From contig CM049318.1 of assembly GCA_026874595.1 (NCBI GenBank), forward strand, positions 18,896,241 to 18,960,240: a stretch of 64,000 nucleotides of DNA, in the 5' to 3' direction. Of this stretch, positions 1 to 11,233 are shown piece after piece. Under the pieces are notes generated by a model that worked only from the letters and a program-made list of their open reading frames with translations, did not search any database and was not told the origin of the DNA. Position 1 is the first letter of the stretch. Each line of letters opens with the position of its first letter. Made by a program: the position numbers and the translations under genes. Source of the DNA: Sipunculus nudus (taxonomy: Eukaryota > Annelida > Sipuncula > Golfingiida > Sipunculidae).

Positions 1-191
1 GAACAGTCCTACGTTCTCGCAGATTTCTGCCCCGTCACAGCTCTCCCACGACTCTGAATATGTATCATGTTGACCCAGGTTCCGAGTGTGTCATTGTTAT
101 TTACCCATAATTCTAGGTTATGAGTGTCCGGGTTATGTTGAGTTCATGTCCTCTGACACAATAAAGGTTTAAAGTTCATTATGCTCATCGG
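1..191. other. Left flank, no gene seen
   Basis: No reading frame of note and no recognised repeat. An AATAAA sits just upstream of the first Penelope terminal repeat. It could be unrelated flank or a worn outer part of the Penelope-like element. Confidence 0.3.
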
Positions 192-354
192 CTTAATGTT
201 GATGATGATTGACGACTAATGTGGTGGCGATCTGGTTGTGCAAGTCCATGATTATGAATAGAGATAATCCATATATAAATGGTGTATTAAATGATATATT
301 AAATGGTCTGTATCAGAAAGTTTACGTATAAGATGATGACGTTTGTCGATTACT
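192..354 (+). repeat. Left terminal inverted repeat of the Penelope-like element
   Basis: Matches the reverse complement of 3,065-3,227 over its whole 163 bp with about one visible mismatch. It begins CTTAATGTTGATGATG at the outside and ends CGATTACT at the inside. The near identity despite a ruined coding region suggests the arms were copied from one template at integration, or that the coding region was already damaged. Confidence 0.9.
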
Positions 355-512
355 GATAATTAAACAGGTAGTCAACACTAAGGCGTCTTCATCCTGTTAT
401 CTATACACTGACAGACTAACACGTTCTGTACTCTAGAAAGGACACGTACAACAGGAAGTATGAAGAATTACTTCAGCAAATCAACCCGGACTCTGAAACA
501 CTCACTAAAATC

Positions 513-1194
513 ATGAAAGTGTATACGCGGGAGCTAAATATATATATCACCCGGAAGAAAGATAAGCTTGAGAGACTCTCACAACACGGCAATAATGTCA
601 TAAAACCCCCTGTTAAAAACAATTCGAACCAATATACACTCGAACATTTTGACAGACCCAATTTCACACATGACTTGACCGTTTATACAGACAAGTCGGA
701 CAACAAACACACAGACAGACCTGCGACATCTGATCCATCTAAGGTTATCAACTTATCAGCTCATAAATTAACTTTCTCTGAAACTAAATAACTCTCCAAT
801 GGTCTCAAGTTTTGCCCGACTAAATCAATAGATAATATAGCGCTGTGCAGAGATCTAGAAGATTTTTTTCGGAGACTCCGCCTGGCAGAATATTTTAGCA
901 AAGACACAGATGCATTTTGCGGGCTACATAAACAAACGGATAAAAAAAACTAAAACATATCGTAACAGCAGATGGACACCTCTACCCGGGCGGAATAAAA
1001 AATTAGATTTATACATTAACACATTCAGGAGCAGGATTAAAACTGAAATTATAGACATAATAACCAAACCAGAATATAATTTGACAAACGGTGAGCCCAA
1101 AGCAATGATTAAATTACAGAATAATAATGAAATTGTGATCAGAACTGCCGATAAAGGGGGAGCCACTGTCATACAAAATAAGAATGACTGTTAA
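513..1194 (+). pseudogene. PLE N-terminal region, two fragments
   Basis: The 513-791 fragment (92 codons) is lysine- and asparagine-rich and ends in a TAA. The same frame then continues past the stop with an LSNGLKFCPT segment and an RRLRLAEYF segment, both typical of the region upstream of PLE reverse transcriptase. The 910-1,194 fragment ends in ADKGGATVIQNK, the conserved block just before the RT fingers. The frame is then lost and resumes in the 1,184-1,378 fragment. No catalytic function remains in this part. I cannot fix the true start codon, because the 5' end of the frame probably lies upstream of 513. Confidence 0.75.
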
Positions 1195-2235
1195 AGAAGC
1201 GTATCGCCAACTTAATAATCATAAGTATTATAAAAAACTAGAAAAAGACCCAACCTTACAATATCTGCAAGAGCTAAACGGTCTAATCTCGACATTCCCT
1301 CAAGAAATACAACATCAAATTAAGGAATTAATTCCATGTGATCCTAAACCCGGCTACTTCTATACACTTCCCAAATAAACAAACAAAACTACCCTGGTCG
1401 TCCCATCATCTCCGGATTGGGTACACTCATTGAAAAAATATCCGTCTTTGTAGAATCATGTTTAAAACCTATTGTCCAAAATTCCAGTAGTTACGTTCGA
1501 GACACCAATGATTTCTTAAACAAACTTGGCCAAATCAACAAAATTCCACCAACTTCTATCTTAGCAACTCTTGATGTGGAATCCCTTTACACCAATATCC
1601 CCCATAATGACGGGCTTGCCGCATCTTTAAAATCACTCACAAAAATTCATACCGAAAAAACTAGCGGAATTCATTCTCACCCATAATTATTTTAGCTTCA
1701 ACAATGAGATTTATCTTCAGATGATGGGTACGGCCATGGGTACACGCATGGCGCCACAATATGCAAACACATTCATGATTTCCATGGAAGAAAATTGTCT
1801 TGATCAACAAACATTTAAACCTTTACTCTACCTACGTTACATCGACGATTTATATTTCTTATATGGCATCATGGTCGTAAAAACCTATTAAAATTTTATA
1901 GAGATTTCAATAATTTTTACCCCGAGATAAAATTCAAAATGGAGTACTCCGTAGATAAGACTAATTTCCTTGACACCACAGTAAAATTAAAAGATGGCAA
2001 CATTCACACATCTATTTACCGTAAACCCACCAACAGGTATAATTATATCCATCCTACTAGTTGTCACCCACCCCATGTGGGTCAATCCATTATTTTTAGC
2101 CAAGCCATAAGATATAATAGGATATGTTCCGACATATCCGATAGAAATCGAAACATTGCGAAACTACAAAATATTTTTATCAATATGGGGTACAAAACAG
2201 AAAACAGTAGAAAAACAAATAGGAAAAGCCACTAA
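1184..2235 (+). pseudogene. PLE reverse transcriptase core, frameshifted
   Basis: Catalyses target-primed cDNA synthesis in intact PLEs. Visible motifs in order: FYTLPK, GRPIISG just before the fragment opening at 1,417, then LDVESLYTNIPH with the first catalytic Asp codon at 1,573-1,575, GTAMGTRMAPQYANTFM (about 1,727-1,780), RYIDDL with the catalytic pair at 1,844-1,849, and the thumb region FLDTTVKL...IYRKPTNRYNYIHPTS from 1,939 on. All three catalytic aspartates are present, but at least three frame changes separate the motifs, so no functional polypeptide can come from it. Together with the downstream GIY-YIG block this is diagnostic for PLEs rather than LINEs. Confidence 0.85.
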
Positions 2236-2917
2236 AATTTCACGCAGCTCTCTACTCACTCCCAAAATCAAAATAGAAAACCCTCGCACACCGTTAGTTA
2301 CAACATATCATCCCCATATACTAAAACCTATAAAAAGAATTATCCATGATCTACAACCTTTATTAGAATCGGACCCTACATTAAAACCCCTCTTTCCTGA
2401 AACACCACTCCTTTCTTTTAAACAACCCCATAATCTACATAAAAAATTAGTACAAAATCAAAGCTTTAGATATGATAACACTAACGGTACATTCCCATGT
2501 AAAAGACCGCGCTGTCGCACATGCCCACTCATAGTCCGCAAGGAAACCCTAATTATCCATGGTGCCAAACACACTATTCAGGGACACTTTGACTGCACCA
2601 GTAAAGATGTAGTCTATGCCATACAATGTAAAATATGTCCAGCAGTTATTTATATAGGCGAAACCAGCCTTATGCTAAGTCTCAGAATAAATGGCCACAG
2701 ACAGTCCATTAAAGCGCTAGACACTAACTTACCGGTCGGAGAACATTTTTCTCAACAGGAACACTCGCCAGAATGCATGCAGATTTGCGTTTTAAAGGGC
2801 CACCTTACCGACACACGACAACGACAGATATGGGATCTAAAACTGATTGAAAAATTTGACACCATAAGGAAAGGATTATATCGCGATGCCGGTTTCATGG
2901 CACACTACAGACATTGA
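2156..2917 (+). pseudogene. PLE C-terminal part: linker, Cys cluster and GIY-YIG endonuclease
   Basis: An open stretch of 253 codons whose first 20 or so residues are out of the element's frame; the true frame joins near 2,190. The linker (residues 50-100) has the TYHPHILKP...NLHKKLV pattern of PLEs. A cysteine cluster follows (C115, C120, C123, with a later pair C158/C161). The GIY-YIG nuclease domain spans roughly residues 150-250: VVY at 152-154, YIGET at 166-170, catalytic-type Arg177, NGHR at 179-182, PVGEHF at 193-198, and a late glutamate near 232 in LKLIEKF. In PLEs this domain nicks target DNA to prime reverse transcription. This is the best preserved part of the element, and the domain itself has no internal stop. 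Confidence 0.85.
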
Positions 2918-3064
2918 GACCTACCATAATATTAATAGCACCGAACGACCCCTCCATATCGATAATGACGTGACGTCATTCCTCATGCATACGTGCATAT
3001 TCCCGCCACTGATACCGCCGTGTTGTGAGATCACCTCTCAGGCTTACACACAATAATAATATCA

Positions 3065-3227
3065 AGTAATCGACAAACGTCATCATCTTATACGTAAACT
3101 TTCTGATACAGACCATTTAATATATCATTTAATACACCATTTATATATGGATTATCTCTATTCATAATCATGGACTTGCACAACCAGATCGCCACCACAT
3201 AAGTCGTCAATCATCATCAACATTAAG
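3065..3227 (-). repeat. Right terminal inverted repeat of the Penelope-like element
   Basis: Reverse-complement partner of 192-354 (163 bp). It begins AGTAATCGACAAACG inside and ends CAACATTAAG outside. Confidence 0.9.
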
Positions 3228-6200
3228 ACAAAATCTAAATTACCGGTAATTTTATATTTTATCAAAGGGTATCACCAACAAAGGAGAGAGTGTGCTATTT
3301 CATGAAATACTAACGAGACAATTCAGCCAATCAAGTGGCCGTTACGTGGCGGGAGGGGGGAGGGACTATGTTTATATTACCCGTCTGGTTATAAAAGACA
3401 TTTTAAAGATTCTGACTAATCATATAAAGGCTTGTAAACCTTGTCAGTTTCCTGTGAAAATGTTCTTGTTGTCAAGGCGTATGAAAATTTTTTTTTTCTG
3501 TACATATTAGTTAAGGTGATCTGCTCACAGGTCATCATCTGGAGTCGCGTCTATATATATTAAATAATTGAGGCCTTCTTAATAAAACCGCTGTCTGCAT
3601 AGACCACCCGTGCATGACAAGGTCCTTAATAAATATAAGTCTGATTGTGTCGGGATAACATCATGCGTATCTGGCTCAATCTGTGAAAGTGCCAGACAGG
3701 GGCCATTTTACAACATGTATCAGTTGTCTCTGGTGACAACACCCTTTGACGATCAAAACTTCAGTCCGGACCGGTTTGAATGTTTAATAACTCAGTTGTT
3801 ATCATCCATGTCAAAGTACCATACCAAAGGTTTGAAAAATCAGAACACAACCATTGGTTTCTGAAATTCATCAACTGTAAGTTTACGCTGCCAAACTCAA
3901 TTTCGTTGTATGCGTCATAAAATACGCCCATGGTCTGCAAATTTTACTTTTGATATAGATTTTTAACATTGCAACAAAAAATGGGAGATACCAGAAAAAG
4001 TATTTTAAGAAATTATTGGTTATTATTGGTATAATCGAGATAAACCAGCAGGCTACCTATGCAGAATGATTTACGCGATTTTTCCTTATAAATTTATTTT
4101 AAGGTAAATCTAAAAATATGATGCACAGGATTCAAGAAAGTAAAATAATAATTTACTCTGCAATTTATTATGTCTTAGAAGAGCAGAGCCGCAAAATACT
4201 GTGGTGTTTCTAAGTTTCCGAACTGGTTTGAGCCCGTTTCATAAAAATGACGTCACTTCCTTGAGCAATGTGCAAAAACCATTTACACGACAGCCCTGCA
4301 TGTTCTCTAACCAGATCCATTGAAAGAACGTCAGCTTATGCCGTCAATGCGTTATCGCAATAAACTTTATCTGCCTTTTTGTGTTATTTTAAATCCAGTT
4401 TATTAATGGAATACTACTTTGTCGCAAGCCATGTAATCGCCCAAATTCCTGTTCTAAAAATAAACAAGCATCGGAACGGGGAAAATATTGTAAAAAGAAC
4501 AGAATGATAGGAGTAGCGTCTCGCATACTAGTTGTCGGTATGATGGACTGAAACGTCTGCAGGAGTGAATTTTAAGGGCGTCCACTCATTTTCGATAAAA
4601 TAAAATCTGGGAAATAAAATAAAATATACCTTTATTATCCAAAACCATTACCATTTTTTGCACCTGGTGCCGATATCGTCCCTTTAATTTTGCATGCGAG
4701 GGTTGTGTATGATCTCCACTAACACCGAGTCCCAGCACACTTGTTTGCTTGTAATAAGATGATGAGCCCCCACTTTTAAATTGTTGTATCCGCCCCTGGT
4801 CTTTATCGAGACAAGCTGAGTTCCATTAGCAGGGAACCTCCTAGTTCGGAGACGACTAATCTAGTTTAAGTGCTGGGTTTTCTTTTACATATTTTAGTGA
4901 CTAATATTGACGAAGGGGAGCGGGAGAGAGGTATGTGCATTGTGACTAATAAATAATTAGACCTAATGTATTCTGCTTTTGTAAACAAAGTAGGAAATGA
5001 GTATTAAGGGATGTTTAGCCTAAAAAAATAATGAAAAATGTTTGCCAAAAAATATTTTTTCGATAGGGCACCAGAAAGGCGACGCCATCAAACAATAAAG
5101 AGTATGAAAACACTGGTATTAAGAGAGAGCGAGTCCCAAAATCAGCAAAGAAAAAACATGTAAAACAGACACATAAATAATTAAGATGCCCCATCAAAAT
5201 ACAAAACATTATCGTATCTACTGAATCCAGAACACATATATGACGCGGAAATCAACCCAGGTCCATTAATTTACAACAGAGCATTGTACTTAAAATAGAT
5301 CTCCCTTTTCTCCCACGTGTCTGTTAATGGAATCACCACAAATACAGCTAGCGACAACAGGACAAAGGTCGCCTTCAGAATCCTTAGTAACGTTGTCAAT
5401 GTACTCGGATGAAAAGACTTGTCACTCGAACTGATTAACGTTATCAACCAAGGAACGTCATTGTTGTCTCTTTGACGTCTAACGTCAGAGAACGTTAATT
5501 TTTCATACACCTTCATAACCAATTCTTTCGCATATTTACTATGTTTGGCCTTTTGTTCAGAATAGTTTCATAGTCGCAATATTCGCAAAAGTAGAACTGC
5601 CGCAAAGGTAAAATCTTTGTGTATATTTGGAGCTCCATACGGACATGTGATTAGCCATTTATATTGTATTGCCTCAGTAGCATGCCTGTTGTATGCCTGT
5701 AATTTCGATGGCAAAATATTGATATATTTTATAACGGACAAGAGTTAATTCGGTGTTCTCTTTGTTTTTTTTTACAAGTTCTAGTCAAATTGTTAGACTG
5801 CGTGAGAATATTAAATAAATCATATAACAATGGGTACACTTTACTGTATGGTAAGATCGCGAAAATGAGACCCTCGATAAACACTGAAATAATGAAAATC
5901 AGGATCATGATCTAAGGAAAGGTGGGGGGCTCAATACCCTGACATAGTTAAGCCAGTGTCTGGTTTGATAGTAGAATTTTATGTAACTCTTGCAATAAAG
6001 GGAAGTGAATGGTACTACTACCCCTCGGTTATAAGAATACATTTTTCCATTTTCCAGATTTCTTTGGTCGAGATAAAGGGAGTGCGAGCCCCCTGCGTCC
6101 CCTCTAAATTCCGCCCCTGTTGACAGCAAAGTCGGCATTCCTCTCAGTCATAAATGTTCATATCTCTTTAAGGCCTTTCTTAAAGTTGCTATTGTTGATA

Positions 6201-7888
6201 TTATTCATATGGACACATCGTTTATACGGGTTGTCTGTTTTAGTTAGACTGTCGTAATCACCGACACTCGGATGTTAGTCCTGTCACGATGTTCCCCGGG
6301 ATCCACGACAATCACGGCGGCCCCAGGGGGTGTCTGCCAGGTCTGCTTACTCAAGTAAACGGTCTGGACGAGAACAGGTTATCCCCCAGATAATGGCAAT
6401 CTCACCCCTACTTTGTCTTGAACATAGTTAATATTCTTTTTTCCAGAATGAAGCTTTTTATCAGTCAAGTTCCGTATAGACCAACCATGTCACTATGGAT
6501 GAAGAGGCTCTCTTTCTTTGTTAAGTGTTTGCATATTGTACCTTACATACATCACCCCCTCCCTGCACCCCATCCGTTTCTTTCTTTTTTGTTCTTTTTT
6601 GGTTTGCGCTAGATCCCCGATTGTTAAAAGCAGAAATTATGACACAGGATTAGTCCTAGGTCAAAAATGTGCACCTGATTTATATATTGTTTTACCTTGA
6701 CCTTTTTCTCCTAGATCAAACTCGCTTTAGCCGATTACTCATTATCGCTCACTTATGGGCCACGGGGGGGGGGTGTTTCGGGAGACCTCCAGTAATTGCT
6801 ATGTGATTGCATAAATTTTGTGCATATTTACTTCTATGGCCAAGAAAATTTGTCAGTTAAGTTTTAATTTAAAGCAAACTCAGAAACGTAGTAAAGTTTA
6901 AAAGTTTAAATTTCTTGTAGCTAAAATGAATCCTTTTTTTTTTAGTTTTCCTGTTGTCAGTAGCCAGTCAGATACTGTGTCTCCATGTTGATTTGAATGT
7001 ATCTTTCGCTGCAGCCAATAAGAATCTTGGATACAGTGTAGAGTCCCAGCATTTATTAACGCGGCCAATTGGCCCATTTCACACAGCCATCGAGCCGATA
7101 AGACACCACAGGACAGGTTCAAAGAGCAACTCTGATCACACAGATCAACTAATAAAAACACAAGAAGTAATTGTCTGATGATTTACAACCATGTGGAACA
7201 TATAAGAAAATATTATCTCTGCTAGTACACAATGAAAAATTAGCAAAGCTTGCATTTCGTAATTTTTACTATAGACACAGAATATGAATAATCATAGAGA
7301 CAGGGCGAGACATGACAAAATGGTTATGCTTTATTGCCGTTAAAACAGACACGATGCATCACTGTTAAAACTCTACTTGTTTACAGTAAGATCGATGTGA
7401 ACGTCTTTACAACACAAATATATATGTCCATTTTATTTCGTGAGCCGAGAAAAAGGTACCGTTGTTTAAAATTTCGGTCTTTGGATTTCTCATGAAACTA
7501 ATAACAATTTCGTTCATAATTAATTGTTGTGATTCCCATAAACCAAATATCTAAACATTAAATTTTAACTGGACAAGATTTTTTACTCCACGAATCTCAG
7601 ACAGTAAGCAGACAGAGTACACGTTGAAAGGTGGTTTCTTACAATATCTCAAGCTGTAAAACAGATAGATTATAAGATGTATACATTTGTTAAGTATCTA
7701 TAAGAGATATGCCATCCCAGTATGCAATGAGGCCAAAAGGAAAATTCATTTTAAATTGTCTCATATATTGAACAGACTATATGAAATGTAAGAAAATTGC
7801 TAAGAAAAACTCTGTGACACACCGAATATAATATTGTAAAATGATTAAAACAAACTTTCTTTCTGTACAGGTGGTCTATAGATCAGGT
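3228..7888. other. 4.7 kb without recognisable genes
   Basis: AT-rich sequence. The few short open stretches (up to 87 codons) have no family features and no supporting context. A run of 10 G lies near 6,765. I recognise no mobile element here, though very old remnants cannot be excluded. Confidence 0.4.
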
Positions 7889-8676
7889 CAGAATCATTCA
7901 GAAATGTTTTTCTCTTGATTCTTCAAACAACTCAGACCTTCACAGGATTCCGTCTAGCACCACCTACACCCCCTGTATCTGTCGGACAATGAGGAGAGTC
8001 GCCCAGACACCACGAGACATGTTTTAATGCCATCTTTTTATTCACGAGAGAACTCCGTCGCACAGATATAGACGATTGTTTTGTAAGGATGGACCAGCCC
8101 TCCCAGTGCATCAGTAACTGGTGTCTGCAAACTTATCACTTATGTTTACCCATTCAGTGAAGTAGAGTCTATAACTTTATTGAGTCCACAGCTGTCGACT
8201 TCAGCCTATGTTCACAGACATACGGCTCTCATGAAGCGCATACAAAGCCTTCGACTGAGCGCAATCGGAGTCACCTACCCAACATAATCAAATTCCCGTC
8301 CATCGGCTATGACACCATTTATGACCAGGCATTAGTAAGATAAAATGATGGGTTTAATTAGGCGTAGTCTGACAGCAGATTGCCCCGATAGTCCACTGGT
8401 CGGATAATATATTGATCCAGCAAAAGAACATCAGGGCATAATCTAATGCATCAGATATTGCATTTCAGGAAGTTCGGGAAAACCCGATTATCAAAATGCA
8501 CCCGGACGCATAGATTGATCTAATAAATGACAGAAAATCTTATTATTATAGAGCATCGGGACTCTCTGTCTGATGGCCTCTTGGTCGAACGGCCGCGAGG
8601 ACAATAAAATGTCGCACCAATAGGTTCAAGGACCAGTGAGCTTGCCCCTGAGATTGACGTATGCATGTCAGCGTAA
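7889..8676. repeat. Dispersed repeat family B, copy 1 (left part)
   Basis: Clear diverged similarity to 25,641-26,020 and to 34,849-36,050. Shared landmarks are a TCAGAAATGTTTTT start, ACAATGAGGAGAGTCG, GACCAGCCCT near 8,093, TGTCTGCAAACTTATCAC, and GATTGCCCCGATAGTCCACT near 8,378. No coding potential seen. The copy is interrupted at 8,676 by the Harbinger element and resumes at 10,482. Confidence 0.75.
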
Positions 8677-8678
8677 TG

Positions 8679-8692
8679 CCCCTTTCACACAT
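8679..8692 (+). repeat. Harbinger left terminal inverted repeat core
   Basis: CCCCTTTCACACAT, a perfect inverted match to 10,466-10,479. The two outermost bases next to the TAA differ between the ends (TG versus AA). Confidence 0.8.
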
Positions 8693-9054
8693 TAATGTTT
8701 GATTGTACGTCTGGCCGCGTAGCCATGTTCTCGGAGAACGTGGGTGGTGCGATCCCCGTTTTATGCTTTTAGTTCGTCAAAAGCGCCCCCTTTACGATAT
8801 TCATACGTTTGAATACGCTTCCTGCGATCATTTTACGCTATACCACGTCAAATGTACGATCGATTTTCGTGTTCTACGTTTTTCGCGATCGTAGGACGCT
8901 CAGTACGTTGTTTGCGTTTTTTGTACGACCCGAATACTGGGTACATAAAAAAAATGTTTTGAGTGGCTTTCATTTCAAGTCTGACTTCCGGTGAGTGAAC
9001 ATCTAACCAGCTTTTGAAAGACACAGGTTTGTGGCAATATATTTTGCGATTCTG

Positions 9055-9940
9055 AATAATTTGATTACTGCAGAAGACTTCGCCTTGGCCTTTTTGGCTG
9101 AGGAGTTGCGGGCGACTGGGATAGGCACCAGTGAAGAGTTAGGCCTTTGCTGCAAACCAAAGCACTCTTCGGCATGTAGGAGCAGCTGATGATGAAGTTG
9201 GAGATGGCTAACCACGCCAGCTTCAAGACATTCTTGCGTCGACCCCCAAATGTTCTATGAACTGTTGGAAAGAGTTAGTCCTCGCATTCAAGTCACGACA
9301 TCTTCTGAAGGAAAGCACTGCCTCAAGGCTTGAAGCTGGCCTGCACCCTCGGTATCTTGGCTACTGACTGCACATACAATTCTCTGGTGTATAACCTCCG
9401 AGTACCGGAGATTGGTGTAGTAATTATTTCGGAATATGCTGATGAAGTCCTCGCCATACCTACCACTATCCAGGGTTGGTTGGACATTGCTGAACTTTTC
9501 TCCAGAAGATGGAATTTTCACCACTGCCTTAGAGCAATAGACGACAAACATATCGCAATCAGGTGTCCTTCGAGAGGCAGACCAACATATTACAACTATT
9601 AAGGCTTCGGTTCCATTGTTTTGACGGCCCTTTTTGATGCGGACTTCAAATTCATTTGGGTTGATGTCGGTGCAAGGGATCATGTACGGACAGCAGATAT
9701 TCAGGGACTGCGAATTCAAGACTACAATAGAGGATGGTACTATTGCTTTCCCTCCACCCGCACCACTACCAGGAGATAACAAGGATCTAACCTATTTTAT
9801 TATCGGAGATGATGCATTCTCCTTTAGGACCTGACTTATGAAGCCCTAGGGTCGACGAAACCTCACAGATGAAGATCGGATATTTAAATACAGGCTTTCT
9901 AGAGCCAGGGGAGTGGTTGAGAATGCTTTTGGAATGATTA
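9055..9940 (+). pseudogene. PIF/Harbinger transposase (DDE_Tnp_4-type), pseudogene
   Basis: Intact enzymes cut and paste the element through a DDE nuclease. Seen in order: an N-terminal stretch with NHASFKTFLRRPP (about 9,211-9,249) and FYELLERVSPRIQ (about 9,253-9,291), a frameshift near 9,310, then KLACTLGILATDCTYNSLVY, HHCLRAIDDKHIAIRCPSRG with the first catalytic Asp codon at 9,540-9,542, a TAA stop after YYNY (about 9,600), the FGSIVLTALFDADFKFIWVD block, LPGDNKDLTYFIIGDDAFSF (about 9,767-9,826) in a shifted frame, and RARGVVENAFGM with the catalytic Glu at 9,918-9,920. At least three disruptions make it non-functional. The family assignment is strong, because the order and spacing match DDE_Tnp_4 proteins. 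Confidence 0.85.
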
Positions 9941-9948
9941 CATTCCAG

Positions 9949-10021
9949 ATGGACGACTTCGGCTTAGACGACATTCCGAATGGACGACATTCCGAATGGA
10001 CGACTTTCTGAATGGACGACA
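9949..10021. repeat. Short tandem repeat with GGACGAC core inside the Harbinger element
   Basis: About four imperfect copies of an 18-bp unit (ACATTCCGAATGGACGAC) directly downstream of the transposase end. A further direct repeat of ACGTGAAGAGAAC follows (near 10,099 and 10,130). Confidence 0.75.
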
Positions 10022-10465
10022 ATATAACTGAGAACGTCTGGAAGGCGTAGAAAGAATGTGCTGGAAACGTACAAAAGACGCCATAAACGTACACAGGACG
10101 TGAAGAGAACCTTCTTTGGATTTCCTGGACGTGAAGAGAACGTATGCAAAGCTCTGAGGACGTAGTAAGAGCGCAAAATGATCGTAGTATGGACGTACAA
10201 TAGACGCCGAGAGAGCAGTCAAGAAATGGTTGCGACCACCTGCGTTCTATGTATGTCCTTTGTACGTGTACTACGTTGTTTTACGTTCCATTCGTTCTCA
10301 AATACGTTTCGGCACGTTTGCTGCAATCGACCGGGCTCAAGTTTAAGGAAAACCTTGTCGTAGAGGGTTGGCGACCTGACGACGTCCTCTGTAGACAAGT
10401 GTACGTTAAACACCGCGACCATCATGTTTCCCCAGAACTAGGTGATCGTGGTTGCTAGAACGTGT

Positions 10466-10479
10466 ATGTGTGAAAGGGG
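10466..10479 (-). repeat. Harbinger right terminal inverted repeat core
   Basis: ATGTGTGAAAGGGG, reverse complement of 8,679-8,692. Followed by TT and the TAA target duplicate. Confidence 0.8.
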
Positions 10480-10481
10480 TT

Positions 10482-10610
10482 TAAGGAAACGTAATAGGAA
10501 ATGACACCATGACAGGGGACCGTTTCGGTTGTTTATCCAGACAACAACTCACAGGTGTGGGTAATGGACAACTTTACTACTAAACAGTTCACAATGTAAA
10601 ATGTGGGTCG
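10482..10610. repeat. Dispersed repeat family B, copy 1 (right part)
   Basis: Continues the family B alignment after the Harbinger insertion: a GACAGGGGACCGTTTCGGTT stretch corresponds to GACAAGGGAACGTTTCGCTG near 35,971. Confidence 0.6.
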
Positions 10611-10803
10611 CCAAAGTAAGCTAGTACACAAGTATACGGATAATAATAAAACAATGCAGTGTAATTAAAATATATCGCGCTTCACACAAATAAAATTTGA
10701 CACAAATGTTACATTTTTCTGCCAATTCCACCAAATTGTATATAATATGATTATAGGTTATTTGCCATTGTTCGAATTGCACTTAACAAGAGGTTTAGAA
10801 CAG
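10611..10803. other. Short spacer, nothing recognised
   Basis: AT-rich. May contain the 3' non-coding end of the tyrosine-recombinase element, but I could not find its terminal repeats. Confidence 0.3.
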
Positions 10804-11229
10804 TCAAGGTAAGCCATATATGCTTGTGACTTCCAATCGCCGATCATCCTGATAGTATCCACTGGCTGGCACGCCTATGGAATAAGCCCAAGAACTTCCT
10901 CCACGGCTACGTCGCATCCCTTTTATCAAACTCTTTAGCTTAAAGTTATTACTTATTGGATTAGGCAAGTTCCATTCCAGATGTAAAGCGGTAATAATAT
11001 TCATGTATTGACGAACTATACCGTACTTCAGTGTTATACGCAACTTTACTGCATACCTACATAAAACATCGGTAGTGGATGGTACTGGGGAGTACCCCAT
11101 CGCGGTACAGAAGGCAAGGTAAGTGCGTCGGTGAGTCCCATAAACCTTTTGTGTCGAAGGAGCATAGGCTTGTTGCAGGAAGTTGAGTACATCACCATCA
11201 AACGTCCGTTCAAGGCTATATAAAAACAC
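10804..11229 (-). pseudogene. Tyrosine recombinase N-terminal (SAM-like) domain fragment
   Basis: 141 codons. Residues 15-110 match the core-binding N-terminal domain of retrotransposon tyrosine recombinases: FLQQAYAPSTQKVYGTHRRT, LAFCTAMGY, DVLCRYAVKL, then KYGIVRQYMNIITALHLEWN, LKSLIKGMRRSRG. In intact proteins the R-H-R-Y catalytic domain follows. Here the similarity stops after the RSRGG segment and the frame runs into unrelated sequence and a stop, so the catalytic part is missing. Confidence 0.75.
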
Positions 11230-11233
11230 AATA

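Larger units (their letters stand above)
192..3227 (+). mobile_element. Penelope-like retroelement (PLE), decayed, flanked by inverted terminal repeats
   Basis: About 3.0 kb. Seen: pieces of one long reading frame in PLE order (N-terminal region, reverse transcriptase with an RYIDDL box, GIY-YIG endonuclease with YIGET), enclosed by two near-identical 163-bp repeats in inverted orientation. Known: Penelope-like elements encode RT fused to a GIY-YIG endonuclease and carry terminal repeats ('pLTRs') in direct or inverted arrangement. Inferred: one inactive copy, since the frame is cut by at least one in-frame stop (about 789) and several frameshifts (about 1,190, about 1,380, about 1,650, about 1,880, about 2,190). 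No obvious target-site duplication and no hammerhead ribozyme core was seen in the terminal repeats. Confidence 0.85.
8677..10481 (+). mobile_element. PIF/Harbinger-type DNA transposon, 1.8 kb, defective
   Basis: Ends with the inverted pair CCCCTTTCACACAT (8,679-8,692) and its reverse complement (10,466-10,479). It is flanked by TAA on both sides (8,674-8,676 and 10,482-10,484), matching the 3-bp TWA target duplication of PIF/Harbinger. The related repeat copy at 34.8-36.0 kb has a single uninterrupted TAA at 35,945-35,947, that is, an empty site. The interior carries a damaged DDE transposase gene on the plus strand. The subterminal 300-400 bp on both sides are rich in TACG/ACGT-type short repeats in mirrored orientation. 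Shorter than typical autonomous copies, and no convincing Myb/SANT partner gene is visible. Confidence 0.85.

Noticed and set aside
192-354. Hammerhead ribozyme in the Penelope terminal repeats
   Set aside because: The CTGANGA and GAAA core elements were not found in the right order in either terminal repeat.
2600-2917. Stand-alone GIY-YIG homing endonuclease
   Set aside because: The domain follows PLE reverse transcriptase motifs and lies between PLE terminal repeats, so it belongs to the retroelement.
9288-9782. 164-codon minus-strand frame
   Set aside because: It lies antisense to the Harbinger transposase, whose motifs are clear on the plus strand.
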